A DNA stretch of 64,000 nucleotides from Plecoglossus altivelis. Taxonomy: Eukaryota > Chordata > Actinopteri > Osmeriformes > Plecoglossidae. The first letter of the stretch is position 1. Each line of letters begins with the position of its first letter. Below, one piece after another: positions 1-13,208 of the stretch. Both the position numbers and the translations under genes were made by a program. The notes beneath the pieces are model-generated. The model was given only the letters and a program-made list of their open reading frames with translations, did not search any database and had not been told where the DNA came from. The stretch is taken from contig BROE01000022.1 of NCBI GenBank assembly GCA_036571765.1, forward strand, positions 7,843,575 to 7,907,574. The letters run 5' to 3'.

Positions 1-3000
1 GATGTTTAACACTCAAAAGGCCACAAAAGCTGAACAGCCCCGAAGCACCACGAGATTGTGAAACCCGGTTGGCCGCAGCGATTACAACTTTCACGAGCAA
101 CTGTTGTCTTGTAGGCATTGAACATATTTAAAGGGCTGAATTCCAGCTCATTTGTGAAGGATTGTGTCCTCAAGCCATTCACAAGGACACAATAAACGGT
201 CAGTGTGTGTGTGTGTGCGTACATGGGTGTGTGTGCGTACGTGGGTGTGTGTTGTGCGCGCACTTTAACTGGAAGTAGTGGTATTTTCTGTGATCTCAGC
301 CTCATTCAAGGTATTGAGGTCCCTTCATCAGCTACAGTATAATGAGACTATTTCTGATGATGATGAATGAAAACAGACCTTTTAAGTGGCAACAGTCTGA
401 GCTGCATAAGACTCCAGTGAATACCTTTGACAAAAGCTTCAATCATGACCAATGGTTTGGCAGAGTTTTATCATTTGGCAAGAACGTTATCCAAAAACTG
501 TCTTTTTCAAATATTTGCATTAGAAAATTGATTTTATTGTTTGAATTGTTACATAAAACCCTTTCAAACATTTTGCTGGGAAAAAAACGGAGGTGAAAAA
601 TGTCAGAGAAAAGACAATCTTAGCGTGATAATCTTATGATCTCAGTGTGCGGACTGATAAAGGGCTTTGTGATTTGTATCCACAAAGCACCACTCCTTAG
701 TCAGAAAAGTTCACCGGTGCAGAAAACATCTTAAATAAACGGTTTCTTCCCAAGCTATGACTCTAAAACCTCTCTCAGGCTTTGTGTCTATGACCATGTG
801 GGTATCATAACAAAAATAGATCCTGTTACGGCTGGATGCATCTTAGCGAGAGGTCATCGATCCAGATGTCAGCCTGAACTACTGCTGGACCGGACACACA
901 CAGAGACACGTTATGATGGAGGGCTGGGGTTGACCACAGCAACCATCCGCAAGCTGTTCTGTGTGTGCCGGCATGCGTTTGCGAGTACATGCACTGTAAC
1001 TCTTGTCTGGAATGGCAGAAAGAGGATGTACTGTTTAAAGAACCACAGAGTCAGATGCAGTTGGAGACAGAGTGACCAATAAATCTGAAAGAATAAAACT
1101 CCCGGTCTGACATTCAGGATTTGAGACACGAAAGCGATATAGGGAAGAAAAAAAAAAAAACGATATGTTTGCACACTACAGTTAGCTGGTCCAGGAATGT
1201 GAAAATGGGTAGGGGTATTCCCTTGAGATATCAAATGTGAAGTCTCTCTTTCTCAGTGTCTTCCCAGATGTAGGAATTCGATACGTAAAGGAAGAGGAAA
1301 CATTGCGACAAGAGGAGAAATAACAGAGAATTCCACCTCATTTCCTGCCTGGCTTCAGTGTACTGTAGGCAACTGTGACTGTATTCCTGTTGAAAACAAA
1401 CATGGAGACAATTCCTCATGCCATGACCTTGGGACGGACAGTTTACTATGTGACTAACCTGACCCCACCGCTCCCTCTCTCCCTCCCCCTCTCCCTCTCT
1501 CCCTCCCTCCCTCCCTCCACCGCTCCCTCTCTCTCTCTCTCTCCTCCTCCCCACTCCTCTTCTCACTGAGTTCTGTGCATCCGAGTTCAGACTGTAAAAT
1601 CGGGCAAATATTGAGGATTACGGATTGATGTAAGGTTCGGATGCCTGTGACATAGACTAGCTATGTGTCTAGACGTCAATATTGAAAACACATTTGTGTA
1701 CAGTTTTTTGTCACAGGAAAGAGCATGAACCTCTTTAGCTGAAAGAGCTTAATTAGAAGGCAAAGGTACTTTACTGGCATTAAGCAAAGCACTTCCAGAT
1801 AGCTGACTTGTCCCTAACTGTACCCCTGAGGCAAGGAGCCAGGGAAGGAACATGTTCTCCAGGCTAATACTAAGCCACCATCAGTATTTGAAGCTCATTA
1901 AAGGACATAAGGGATGTATTTCTCCCATGGAGACTGATGTGTTGCATTAGAAATATGCAGGGGCAGGGGGTCAGTCCCTCGTACCCACAGACCTCCATCT
2001 GGAAGACTGGGAAAGCTTGTCGCCAGATCCTGCCAGGGCTCAATCGGCCTGTTCTCACATGGAGAGCAAGCCAGCGGAGGCTCTGCTCCACACGCCATTC
2101 AAGGGGGGAGAGGAGGGGGGGGAGGGGGGGAGGTTCACCTCTCTGAGTAACTAGGGGGAGAAGGGAGGGGTGACAACCATGATATACACAAGGACACCTA
2201 ATCCTAAACAGATAGTGTTAGGAATGCGGGGTAAAGGGGTGCATCCCTCATCCTTTTGTCATCCCTTTGTCATCCCTTTGTCATGTCCTTGCTATCAGAG
2301 GGGTGCTGTGGAGGGTCCTTTGTTTTCTGTAGAGTTGTGTAGGACATGGGATGCTGCTGGAGTCACATCTATCAGAGCCAGCAGTCTCTCTTCTCTCTGG
2401 TACGGTTTCTCTCTATGTGTCTCTCTCCCCGCCTGCAAGCCCTCCTTGGGGCTGTTACTTATCCATAATCTCCCCCTGATTTACAGCATCTAGGCCCCAG
2501 AAAACCCACACTGGTGATCCTACAGAGAGAGAATAAGTAAGGGAGGAGGACATAGATATGTTAGAAAAGGAGGAGGAGAGAGTGGACTGTCAGTCCAAGA
2601 AAAGCTTTCCCTGACAGCGCAGAGAAGAAGCTGGATGCAGGCACCTTTTCTCCTCCCGTCAGCAGGAACACACGCTCTGGAGCCTAGGCCAGTGGCTACC
2701 ACCCCCCCACACACACACAAACACACACACACACACACTAGACCACACTCCATCCCACTCCTTCCAGGCCATGCACCCACCAAGTGGATCTGAGGGTAAA
2801 AGTTGGGCAACGGCCAACCAGCTATAGCACACGCTCACTGTGGTAGCTTATCTCTCTCTGTGACACAGAGCTGCCGCCAGAGGCATGGTTATCTCAAAGT
2901 CTGTTCCCTGTCTCAGTCCCAACCAAGCTCATTATGTCGATCTCCAACACACACACGCTTACATACAGGTTATATGTAGCTGTGAGCCAGTGGATTATAA

Positions 3001-4449
3001 GAGACTACTGGAAAAGACTGGAAAATACTGGAGCTCCGGGGGAAACAAGGGCGAACAAAAATAAATGCATTCATGTCAACCACATTGTCCAGCTGTAACT
3101 CAAACAAACCTCCCCGGACGAGCAATAACAACCAAGTGTATTTGTAGCTAGAGAACCATAACAGAACCCAGTCATAAATCAGACAGACATATGAAGAGAA
3201 TCTGAGACAAAACTGTACATTGTTCAGATTGACAGCAGCACCAACTGCGTGTCTGACTATGCATAGTCTGTCTGCGGCGTCTGTCCTTCCTCAGGCTGTT
3301 GTGGATGCTCACTGGCGCCAGATTGAGGCTCATTCTGCTGATCCGAAAGGAAGGAAGCCGAGTTCTACTCGGCATGGACTCTGTAATTGTGGACTACAGA
3401 TAAGAAGTCATTAATTAAGATAATATATCAAAACTAACACAATGGGTTATACCATTTTCTATTTGAGCAGCAGGGGAATTTGTTTGTTAGCATGCCATCT
3501 GACTGTCTAGACCCACAAATGTGTGTGTGTGTGTGTCTATTTGTGTGGAAGAAACTGGGTGTCTGCCTCATTTCTCCCTTACTGCATTGTATTTTTTAAC
3601 ATTTCCATTGTTCGGGACCAACGACCCACCAATCTTTATCATATCTGGTGCCGAAAGTGCACTGGTGCCGAAAGTGTACTGGTGCAGGGCAAACACTTCT
3701 AAGAAAGAAAAAAATGATAACACAAACCGTGTTGATAATGCTATTAGTACAAATAATATTTGGTCTGGCAAACGTTTAAATCCTTGATAAACTATATCGT
3801 GGGCTTTATACTACGTCAACATGATGATAAGGTGGTGGAGTTGGAGCATGCATTACTCTGCGGTGTTTGCATGTTTTCACTTGCTTGGTATTTGTTGATT
3901 TTAAACACTAACATTTGTCCTTCTTGACACCTGTATATCCTCAATCTTTCATCTCCTTCACAGCCCACGAAAGCCTGAAGAGAAAGTGGTAAACATCTCA
4001 CCCTCTTGGTGAGGACAGGGTCAGGTGCAGTTCAGTCAGGAGCAGACAGATCATCTTGTTACAGCCTGCTGGCTTAATCCCTGCCAGGCTGGTGCGTGAC
4101 AGAATGATCTGTGTCTGTCAGCACCTCCAAATGCAGACAGCTCCCTCAATCTCAATTTCAAAACGACCACTTCTGGCCAGAACAGGACACAACCAGGACA
4201 CAGCCAAGACAGGATGTAGTCAGGACAGGACAGTCAGAACACTCAACCAGAACATTCCAAGGTCAGGACACTCCCAGGCCAGGGCACAGCCCAGACAGGC
4301 CGATATCAAGACATACCTCTTCTTGACAGTAATTATATCTAAACGTAATGACTCATTTTGAATAACGTGTCTGTCCACCTGCTTTCTGTTCCCTCAACTC
4401 TTATTCTCTCTCTCGCTCAGTCTCTCCCTCTCTCTCTCACACTCAGCAG

Positions 4450-4484
<35 letters not shown>

Positions 4485-4700
4485 TAAAGGAAACAGCAGG
4501 AGAGGAAAGAACCAAAAAAAGCACAGCATGTAGCCTAACAACCAAACTAATAACTACAATTGTCTCTTTCACAAAGGCTTGTTTGTATACTGCCAAGCAT
4601 GCGCTTGTTGATGTTATTTCACCTTCCAACCAGTTTTGTTTTCATAGTAACTCAAACTCTAGAACATCCCCACTTCTCAGCCAGCAAACACATCACCTAT
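1..4700. other. intergenic sequence, no gene recognised
   Basis: Short random-looking frames only. It contains (TG)n at about 203-250 and a CT-rich tract at 1471-1560. It also has a triple 11-12 bp repeat around catccctttgt (2257-2285), (CA)n at 2707-2740, and a short direct duplication around 3648-3685. (CT)/(CA) repeats lie at 4407-4484. Confidence 0.5.
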
Positions 4701-4718
4701 CCACTCACACACTCCAAC

Positions 4719-5010
4719 TAGTCCCAACCCTAGCCCCCGCCCTGCCCCAGTCCTAGCCCCCACCCTACCCCAGCCCTAGCCCACACCCTGTCCCAGCCCT
4801 AGCCCCCACCCTGCCCCAACACTAGCCCCAGCCCTAGGCCCCAGGTCCTGCCCCAACCCTAGCCCCCACCCTGCCCCAACCCTAGCCCCCACCCTAGCCC
4901 CAGCCCTAGCCCCCGCCCTGCCCCAACCCCAGCCATACCTCTATCCCTGCCCCTACCTCTAGCCCCAGCCTCACCTCTACCTCTACCCCAACCCCTATCC
5001 AATCCTTCCC
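4719..5010. repeat. GC-rich minisatellite, about 24-bp CCCTAGCCC-type units
   Basis: About ten imperfect units built from aaccctagcccccaccctgc. The unit carries the telomere-like word CCCTA. The minus strand has repeated runs of three to five G and could form quadruplexes. Units degrade to cctctacccc-type variants on the right. Confidence 0.85.
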
Positions 5011-5740
5011 TTCAGCCTCTGCCCCAGCCCAAAGTACCAGTACCAGTACCGGTACCAGACCCACCCACTCACATGGGAACAGAGGAATGGGAATACTGCA
5101 TAGGGCTTGGTAGAGAACGGTTTGCATGACAACATCAACATACTGTATCTGGTTCATATAACTGCTAGATAATCTCCAGCTTTCTAAACATACCTAATAC
5201 ACTCAACAGAGAAAGAGCTAAAGCGTTATTAGCTTTGGCACCTAATCAATCTACAGGGGCAATCAGAGAGAGGATGGTGAAGGTCTACTCCTTAAAGTAC
5301 TGCAGCACCTGCGTGTATCACTCAGACTGATCTGATTCATAAACATTCTCGCAGCTGGGATGGGGAGTGGCTCACATAGCCACTAATAAGAATAATTAAT
5401 CAATAGAGTTTTGTGTGAATGGACGTGAACATAGTCAATGGAGCAGAGGGGGATTAATATGTATGAAAGAAGAGTAATTACTTTTTAATTGTTCTCTCTC
5501 CAGATAATCATGGTCTAGACATGCAGAGAGAAGTAATCACCTACCAGTTCTCCAGACTGCTTATTTGATATAAACCAGAGAGACTGGATAGCTGGGTCTC
5601 TTCCATCCATTACAATTAACTATTCTACAGTGCATTTAGTAATAACTAGATGTTGTATGAGTACCTGCTGTTGTGTTGGTTCAAAAACAATGAGATTTAA
5701 ACCACACAGCATCTATGGATTTGTGTGAGTGCTTGTGTGG

Positions 5741-5815
5741 TGGTGTGTTGTGTGTGTGTGTGTGTGTGTTGTGTGGTGTGTGTGTTGTGTGTGTGTGTTG
5801 TGTTGTGTTGGTCAA
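5741..5815. repeat. (GT)n microsatellite
   Basis: An interrupted (TG/TTG) tract directly left of the 21-bp minisatellite. Together they make a 270-bp block of tandem repeats. Confidence 0.85.
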
Positions 5816-5830
5816 TGAAAATGTTTTATA

Positions 5831-6010
5831 GCCCCTGTCCTCCCCCCTACAGCCCATGTCCTCCCCCCTCCAGCCCATGTCCTCCCCCCTCCAGCCCCTG
5901 TCCTCCCCCCTCCAGCCCATGTCCTCCCCCCTCCAGCCCCTGTCCACCCCTTCCAGCCCTGTCCACCCCCCCAACCCTGTCCACCCCTCCAGCCCTTGTC
6001 CCTCCTCTCT
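5831..6010. repeat. 21-bp minisatellite (gcccatgtcctcccccctcca)
   Basis: Five near-perfect 21-bp units at 5831-5935 differ mainly at ccca/cccc t. Three or more shortened units follow, to about 6010. Because 21 is a multiple of 3, both strands stay open in some frames. The resulting repetitive peptides are not taken as genes. The minus strand is G-rich (quadruplex-prone). Confidence 0.9.
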
Positions 6011-6039
6011 CCCCCTCCACCCCTCCAGCCCCCAATCCT

Positions 6040-9000
6040 GCTGAGCAGCAGTCCTGTGGTGTGTGGTGGAACGCTCCTCTCCTACGTGCCCCACCACGCT
6101 ATCAGCCGCGGGGCCACAGTGGTAATCTGACACTGGTATTACAGTCATCGTGGAGGTCTGTTTCGGTGGGATATATTTGTTGTCATACCAGAACCTGATT
6201 TATGTGGAGTCATGAAGTGTGTGGTGACGGGGAGAGCTACAGCAATATGGGTGGAGGTTAGTAGGACATCAAGGGTTCTGAACTTGTCAAGGTCGGGGCA
6301 AGACCTCAGGGTTAACGTGCATTAGTCATGTCAGTCTTCATCACTCCATATTTTACCTGCTCTTCCATTTTATATCTTCTCTATAACTCTCTCTTTCTAT
6401 CTCTCTCTTTCTGTGTCTCTCTCTCTCTTTCGTGCTCTTTCTTTCTTTGGCTGAAAGACCAGGCTTTCACTCTAAGGGCATACTATATGTATGAGCCTAT
6501 TCTGCATTTACCATCAGAGAGATGATTTGCACCCTCCATAAAAGCAGTGACATCATAACAGACATCATCGCAGAGGCATAGAGAATGAAGAACACATCAC
6601 TGTGGGTTTACTGTTTCCAAGAAATGTGTAAGCATGCAGAACAGAAAGCACACTTGGACACGTGTCTTGAAAGCTGTACTCATCAAACACAGAGGAGCGT
6701 TCCATATCTCTCCCCTTTTTCGCTCGGTTCATGAAGTCAGACCAGAACCCATCTGCTGAGGGTATTTTTTTAAGGTAAAGGAAGACTCCCATACCATGTC
6801 AATCATTTTGATCAGGCTTGTATAATCAAAACATGAGTTCCTTAATGAGGTATGGATATCTCTCTTACTAGTGAGTCCATATGATACAATCTGATGGTAA
6901 TTTTAAAAAGTTTTTAAAAATTGCTACACTATGTACTGGAACCTGAGAAGCATCCAGTCCCATGTATCCCTTATTGTAATAGGTGTGTCGGTAGAAATAT
7001 TAGGTTTTCCATTGTTTTCTCACACAGCACTATTACTGTAACACAGAAGTACTGGGACTGACACAATGGAGGCATGGTGGAGGAAGCCACAATGACACAG
7101 CTTGAACAGAGAAGTCACTCTCCATAACAGGAAAGACAGACAATTGTGGGACGTTACTCACATCATGACAAAGAGAGAGAAGTTGGCTCTAGTGAAGTCT
7201 ACTTTAAAATTAAACAGCTAAATATAATACTTATTTACTTTACGCAATATTAGTATAGCATTCTGTTACAACATGTAAGGTTACTGGAAAAACCCTCATA
7301 AAACTACATGAAAAAACAAGTTTCGTAACTTACATGCTCTGTCCATAAAACACTTGTAGGCTATCCTATATACTTCATTTATTGTGTGGCTTTACAGCCT
7401 TCAATTACTGTTTGTAATACTGACGGGGATCTTGCTATTCAATAGCCATTACACTGATTGATTGATTGATAACATAAGATTTGAATAAAGCACATTGAAA
7501 AAGATCCCAGTTCAGTAAATATTTGTATCTAGCAGCTCTACTACAGTATTTGTACATCCTACCATAAGTTTCGTAACTCACCAACTCCGTTATTCTGATC
7601 CTGGTGGCTCGACCAGAGATGATGCGTTATTCCACTCTGGGTCGCTTTCAAACGGGCAGCCGCGGGGTAGGGAAACTTCAGTGACTTTAAGTGTCCACAC
7701 CTTGTTCTCTTCCACACATTGTAAACAAGCGGCCACATGTGGACAAAGCCACTCCCCCGGTCCTCCTGTCTGTACTCTCAAGCACCAATGAAACAATACA
7801 TGCTTTCCGCTCGCTCACTGATGATGACTAGGAAGTTGGGCGTGATTAAAATCCAGTGTTGTATTTAATACGTGTCAAATAAAGCCTGGCCACGGATTTT
7901 AATTGCATGCAAGGAGAACGGGTGAATGTTAGACCCACTTTGATCCACATGGTCGCAGAAATCCATCTCAACAAATTACACCAATTTAGCGCTGATTGGT
8001 TATCAATAGGATGAATGAAATAAGTGATTGACCGTTTGATATATTTCTTCAAGTACACTTCCACATACCAAGGGTTCTGATATTTGAAAATCTTGAGTAA
8101 TATCTCCACCTACTGGAGAAAGGTTTGAACTCAATTTCTCGTCACTCTACAAATACAGCAGGCGGGCACCAACATGAGGCACAGAAAGGAGAGAATACGA
8201 GATGTAATGATCAGTAAAATATTTTATTTAGTCTGGGATACATTTGGTTATTTAGATAGAAAACAAAGTAGCTTTTCAAAATAAAAGCAAGGTACATTTA
8301 ATATGCATTGGTTTTAAAACACAGTTGTCACTTTCAATAAATACTCTCTTATATATTTTTACAAAGACAAAGTACAGTGACAAGAGCGCTAGACAGACTT
8401 CCATGGATTTTACTAGTCGGAGGAGAGAACAGAAAAAGATAGATCAATACACATGACTAGTAGGGTAGGGCTTAGGCCTGGATCAGTTAGATTATGAAAT
8501 CCCTCAAAACCTTTCAAACACTTCTTCTGTGCTCAATTGAGCATGCCTGGTGGGCTATAAGCTTTGACCATGGCCCCCAGGTAAGCAAATAAAAGTTTCA
8601 AATATATTTAAATTCTACTTGTTCCAGTACTGGCGTAACACCAGCTCTGGCTGAGAGGACTGGCTACTGTAGTTTAAGACATGTGGGTGGGTTAGTTCGA
8701 GAGAGTGATGATAGTAAAGCACTGTGGCCTCTCACCAGAGTGCCAAAAGAAGATTCTAAAGGTCTCTCAACACTTCTGTAATACCACCACATCTGTTTTA
8801 ACAGCACAGGCAGAAGAGTCCTCTGCAGCTTCTGAGGATGCACCTCAGAGTGAAACACACGGAGGCTCACATCAATACATGATGTCACGCCCTTCTCCTT
8901 CCTTCCCTCCATCTGTCCATCACCTTAATTGACCTCACCTGTCCCTCAACCCTAACAGATAGCCTCTCTCTCCCCTGACCTACTTCCTGTTTTTTTTGTG

Positions 9001-9350
9001 AAACCCATGTAAACCAGGGCAGAAAGCTAATATGGTGGTTTCAAACTAGAGCTACTCATCAATTATGTAGAAGCGGCCACTTTACAGGTAAGTCGATCCT
9101 GTTTTACTGAACAAAAGTACACGGATTTAGGAAGACAGAGCAGGAGAGTATGAGACAGAGATAGAGAGAGAAAGAGTGAGAGAGATCAAAAAAAGACAGC
9201 TATGTGATATTCTAGGGCATGCTTACAGTGAGTCAGACGGTTATTAATAGAAGTCAATAGACGCGCAGGCTGTCACTGTATTTGCGGTTGCTAATTAAGA
9301 AGCACTGCAGGTGGAGACAGAGACCTGCCTTCCTCTGGTTAACCTCTCTG

Positions 9351-9401
<51 letters not shown>

Positions 9402-11897
9402 CCGAGGGCAGGCGCAGGTCACCTCCTCCTGGAGCGGTGACTCAGTAGCACCATTCTGACTCAAACATGTGGGCCTGGGCTCAGTGAGAAAAACAGAAGA
9501 CCAGGAAGAGAGGAGCAGAGCGTCATCACACTGTTGGCTACATACCGTCCACGCTCACAGGCACACGCAGTCACAAACACAGGAAGGAAGGTCGGAGGAG
9601 AGGGAGAGAGGGATACGAGGAAGATCACCTCGAAGGGAGAAGAGAGGCAGAAACGATACAAATACTGAAGGCAAAACGGACAGAGAGAGAGAGAGAGGGA
9701 TGGAGGAACAGATAGATGGAGGTAGAAAAGAAAAGGTGGGCGGAGTTAGGATGGTGAAGCAGTCAACAGGTGATGGATAAAAGCGCGAAGTGCGGGGGAG
9801 GACAGGAACGAGGTGTGTAACTGCAGCCCCTGCAATCGTAGCACCTCAGGGGCCGAACCCTACGCATGCAGCTGTTTTCCTTCCGATTCGCCAAGCATTC
9901 TCTTCACAAACATGTTTGTGTGCACACCGTACATGGCAGTGATGATAAACATGTGTGTAGTTCACATCCAACTCAGGCCCTTGAGGAATATTTGACATTC
10001 TCCACATAATCTCCTGTCTTTAGATTAGTGCTCTGGGCTGGGTTGAACACGGCAGGTCTCTCTGATCTTCCAGAACTCTGTAATCTAGGGCACCAAGTAG
10101 CAAACTCAAAAACCATTTGACTGCATTGACAGAATTCCTCAAACTCTCTCAGAGACGAACCTTCAAATTAGACTTGCTGCCACAACACTCTCAGGAAAGA
10201 AAATGAATGTAATACATACTGGTTTGGGTATTCAGTATTCAAACAAGGCCAAACTGGTACAGTGTTCAATTTAAAGGTCGCAGCCAGTCCCCTGGAGACT
10301 GCTGGTTTGTTGTTATAAAACTCATTTATACAGTGTGATGTCTTTGACCTCCTAAACTGAATACATTTACAATGGAATATTTGACCTTGAAGCGAACATT
10401 ACAACTGGGCAAGCGCACATATATGGGTAAGTAGCACCTGCACCATATTTGTAAAACTTGGGCTCACAGTTCACCAAAATCCCATAAGGTTTTTGGTTGA
10501 AAATCCCATAAGGTTTTTGGTTAACTGTGCAGTACAGAAAATGGTTGCAGTCCATACAAGTACAGTCACAACAGCTTCCAAAACTCTACGGAGAAACATT
10601 ACTAATTCAGAGTCGCAATATGAGCCAAATATTATTTTATCTCCTTTCGAATACATTGAATCTATCATCTGGCAGAACACCCATAGAAAACTGTAGTCCA
10701 AAACCCGATTGAACCGTAAATGACAGTAAGGCTCAAATGATTTCACGACGTATATGGGAGGATTCGAAATACCATACGACCAAGATCTTTTCCCACTACT
10801 CACTAAAAGGTGTTCCCCTCTCTGCCCCTCTTTCCCCTGCCCAAGGCTCAGCGTTGCCCCAGTCCCCCAGATCTGAGCTATCTGATCAGGCCAGGCCATA
10901 TGAGCCCTGCCAGTTTGACCTGGAGCTGCCCTGAAACATGTAGCTACCAGCTCCAGTAGCTGCCAACATATCCTGCTGTTCTCAGGTTCCCTCTCTCTAG
11001 TATTTATGAGCTTAGGAGGAGATGAGAAGAAGCAGGAAACAGGAGGATGGGCCAGAAGGAAGATGGCTTCAACACTGGATTTAGCTCAACATTTGAGACG
11101 TGTCATGTGCAAGGGAGTATCCCGGGGTGTACTGCCAGGCTGTAGCAGTTAGTATGGAGGCAAGTCACTCAGCCTCTGAGTGACACCTCCCACCCCCTTG
11201 GCCCATCCCCTGTGGTGTTAATGTCAGGCCTGTAAGGCCCCCCTAAGCAGAAACCATATGAGGTCATCTCTAGGGGACCATTAGGTGACTAGAGCCTTCA
11301 GGGCACTGGACTGAGAGAGGCTGTCAGTTAGGAAAAGTCTCAGGTTTGGTCATGAAAGCGTGGGATTCTGACAAGTTCAAGTTCATGTCACCACATCCCA
11401 GCGCCTCGCTTGACAAAGTTAGCAGAATGTCAGGAGTCCTTTTGGAGGAAAATATCCTGTTACTTCCGTCCATCAGAAATACATTAAGAGGAGTCCAATT
11501 ACAGCTTTCTGACACATTGTTAATACTTACATGAGAACATTCACGAGTTCTTGCTGTAGCCTGTTATTGGACTGATTAGTCCCTGAAACACACACATAGT
11601 AAGGCCTTAATATTAGTGTAGGTGTGCGTCTCTAGTATAGACTGGTAGTCTCACTGGACTGAATAAAGGAATGGGTTTTAGACGGGTTTTAGATCAATCC
11701 ACCCCTTCCTCTCCATCTCTCTTTCTCACTATGTCTCTCACGCTCTCTCATCTCACTGTTACTCGGTCTCCATGTTCTCACGATTCTTCTCCATACCGGG
11801 TCTGTTCTTTGCCTCTCTGTCCTCTATCCTTCTCAGCTTATCTCTCTCTGTTCCTTCCTCCCCCTCCCCCCTGGTGGTGTGTGATGGGGCAGGGGGC
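6040..11897. other. sequence 3' of plcl1, no further gene recognised
   Basis: No conserved coding exon seen. Part of it is expected to be plcl1 3' UTR. An AT-rich stretch at 8200-8380 has an AATAAA on the minus strand (8223-8228) that could end a long plcl1 transcript. Also present: (CA)n at 9362-9402, purine-rich 9120-9200 and 9590-9740, a 21-bp direct repeat around cccataaggtttttggtt (10478-10521), and a CT-rich stretch at 11700-11880. Confidence 0.4.
8223..8228 (-). terminator. candidate distal polyadenylation signal (AATAAA, minus)
   Basis: An AATAAA on the minus strand inside an AT-rich block, 3.7 kb past the plcl1 stop. It fits a long 3' UTR, but nothing links it to plcl1 directly. Confidence 0.2.
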
Positions 11898-12074
11898 TCA
11901 GATGCGTCCGTTGCCCTGGGTGCTGCCCCTGCAGGTGGGAAGGCTGTGAGGGATGTAGTGGCCCTCTGAGGAAAAGGTGGTAGAGGTGAGGCCACAGGCC
12001 TCGCAGGCTAGAGCCAGCTGCCTCAGGGCATCCAGGGAGTCTACCTTGGCACTGCGCAGCAGGTCACTCTGACC
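11898..12074 (-). CDS. plcl1: plcl1 exon 11 (stop codon)
   Basis: Encodes the last 58 residues, GQSDLLRSAKVDSLDALRQL onward to STQGNGRI, with TGA at 11900-11898. The GQ-x-DLL-x-AK start and AC-x-ACGL match the PLCL1 tail. The final ~25 residues are divergent and shorter than in mammals. Acceptor cacccag|GGTCAG. Confidence 0.9.
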   Translation of the reverse strand, partial: GQSDLLRSAKVDSLDALRQLALACEACGLTSTTFSSEGHYIPHSLPTCRGSTQGNGRI

Positions 12075-13166
12075 CTGGGTGGAGGAACAAGACGAAGGTG
12101 GGTGGTTGGGTGGGTTGCACGTATGAAAAGGAGAAAGAGATGTGTTGTGTGTATGTGGCTGTGAGAGAGCAAGGAGTTTTCACCTTGAGCACAGTGATGT
12201 TCCATGTGAAACTCTCCAGGGCTTTGCTCTGTTTGCGTCCCTTCAGTCCCTCCTTCTCCCCCAGCCGAGGCAGCTCCTCGTGGAACTCCATCCCTGATGG
12301 GTTGAGGGGCATACCACACATTCAAAGCAATCAAACTTTATTTACATAGCACAGTTGCACTTGACCTGTGTTTACGTCGAGCTCGAAAAGAAAAAGCTCA
12401 ATCAAGCTCAGAAACCCTTTAAATTTCTGTTTGGATGTCTGCGCTATGATGGGCTCAAATTCATGTTTGTTTTTCTAGCCTCTGTGTCTCCATATCTGTC
12501 TGTGTGTGTGTGTGTGTCTTTCTCTCTCCCTCTCTTTGTTTCTCCCATAAAGGGTGCTTCATACCGTCCTTCTCCTGATTTGGGCATGTAAATATATAAA
12601 GAAGAAGCCCTCCAGTCAGTACTGTGAGTACTGCTGCTTCCTCCACGCTCATTCCAATTGGTCTCGCTCGTCCACCCCTCCGTCTCTCTCACCTTCTCTC
12701 TGCACCTGGGCGATCCTCTCCTGCACGGCGTCCGCGTTCTCTATCAGCTGCTTCTGCGCTGAGATCATCTGGAATAAACAGCGTGGACACAGAAGGGATG
12801 CCGGGTGAGAATCTGCGTGGACGGAGAGGCAGACACGCTGACACGCAGACACACCAATAGGCAGACACGCTGACACGCAGACACACCAATAGGCAGACAC
12901 GCTGACACGCAGACACACCAATAGTCAGACAGGCGGTGACGCAGACACATTAGAGGACAGTCGGTCAATCAGACTGACAGTTGGTCAGACAACAGACAGA
13001 CAGATGGACCAAAGGGCCACAAATATCACTTCACATCTACGGACAAATGGATTGAGAGATGGAAAGGCTGTTTGTAGCTGGAGGGCAACAGCAGGGAAAG
13101 TGAAAGAGAGAGAAACAGAAAGACGGATGGCAAAGCGACTGGCTTGAGGGTGGTGGGGGAAGTGTG

Positions 13167-13208
<42 letters not shown>

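Noticed and set aside
5725..6198. 157- and 155-codon frames on both strands
   Set aside because: Both are translations of the (GT)n and 21-bp minisatellite arrays with no family resemblance.
12649..12968. Cys/Val-rich minus-strand frames
   Set aside because: They translate the 32-bp minisatellite in intron 8. Only the 76-bp segment 12693-12768 is real coding.
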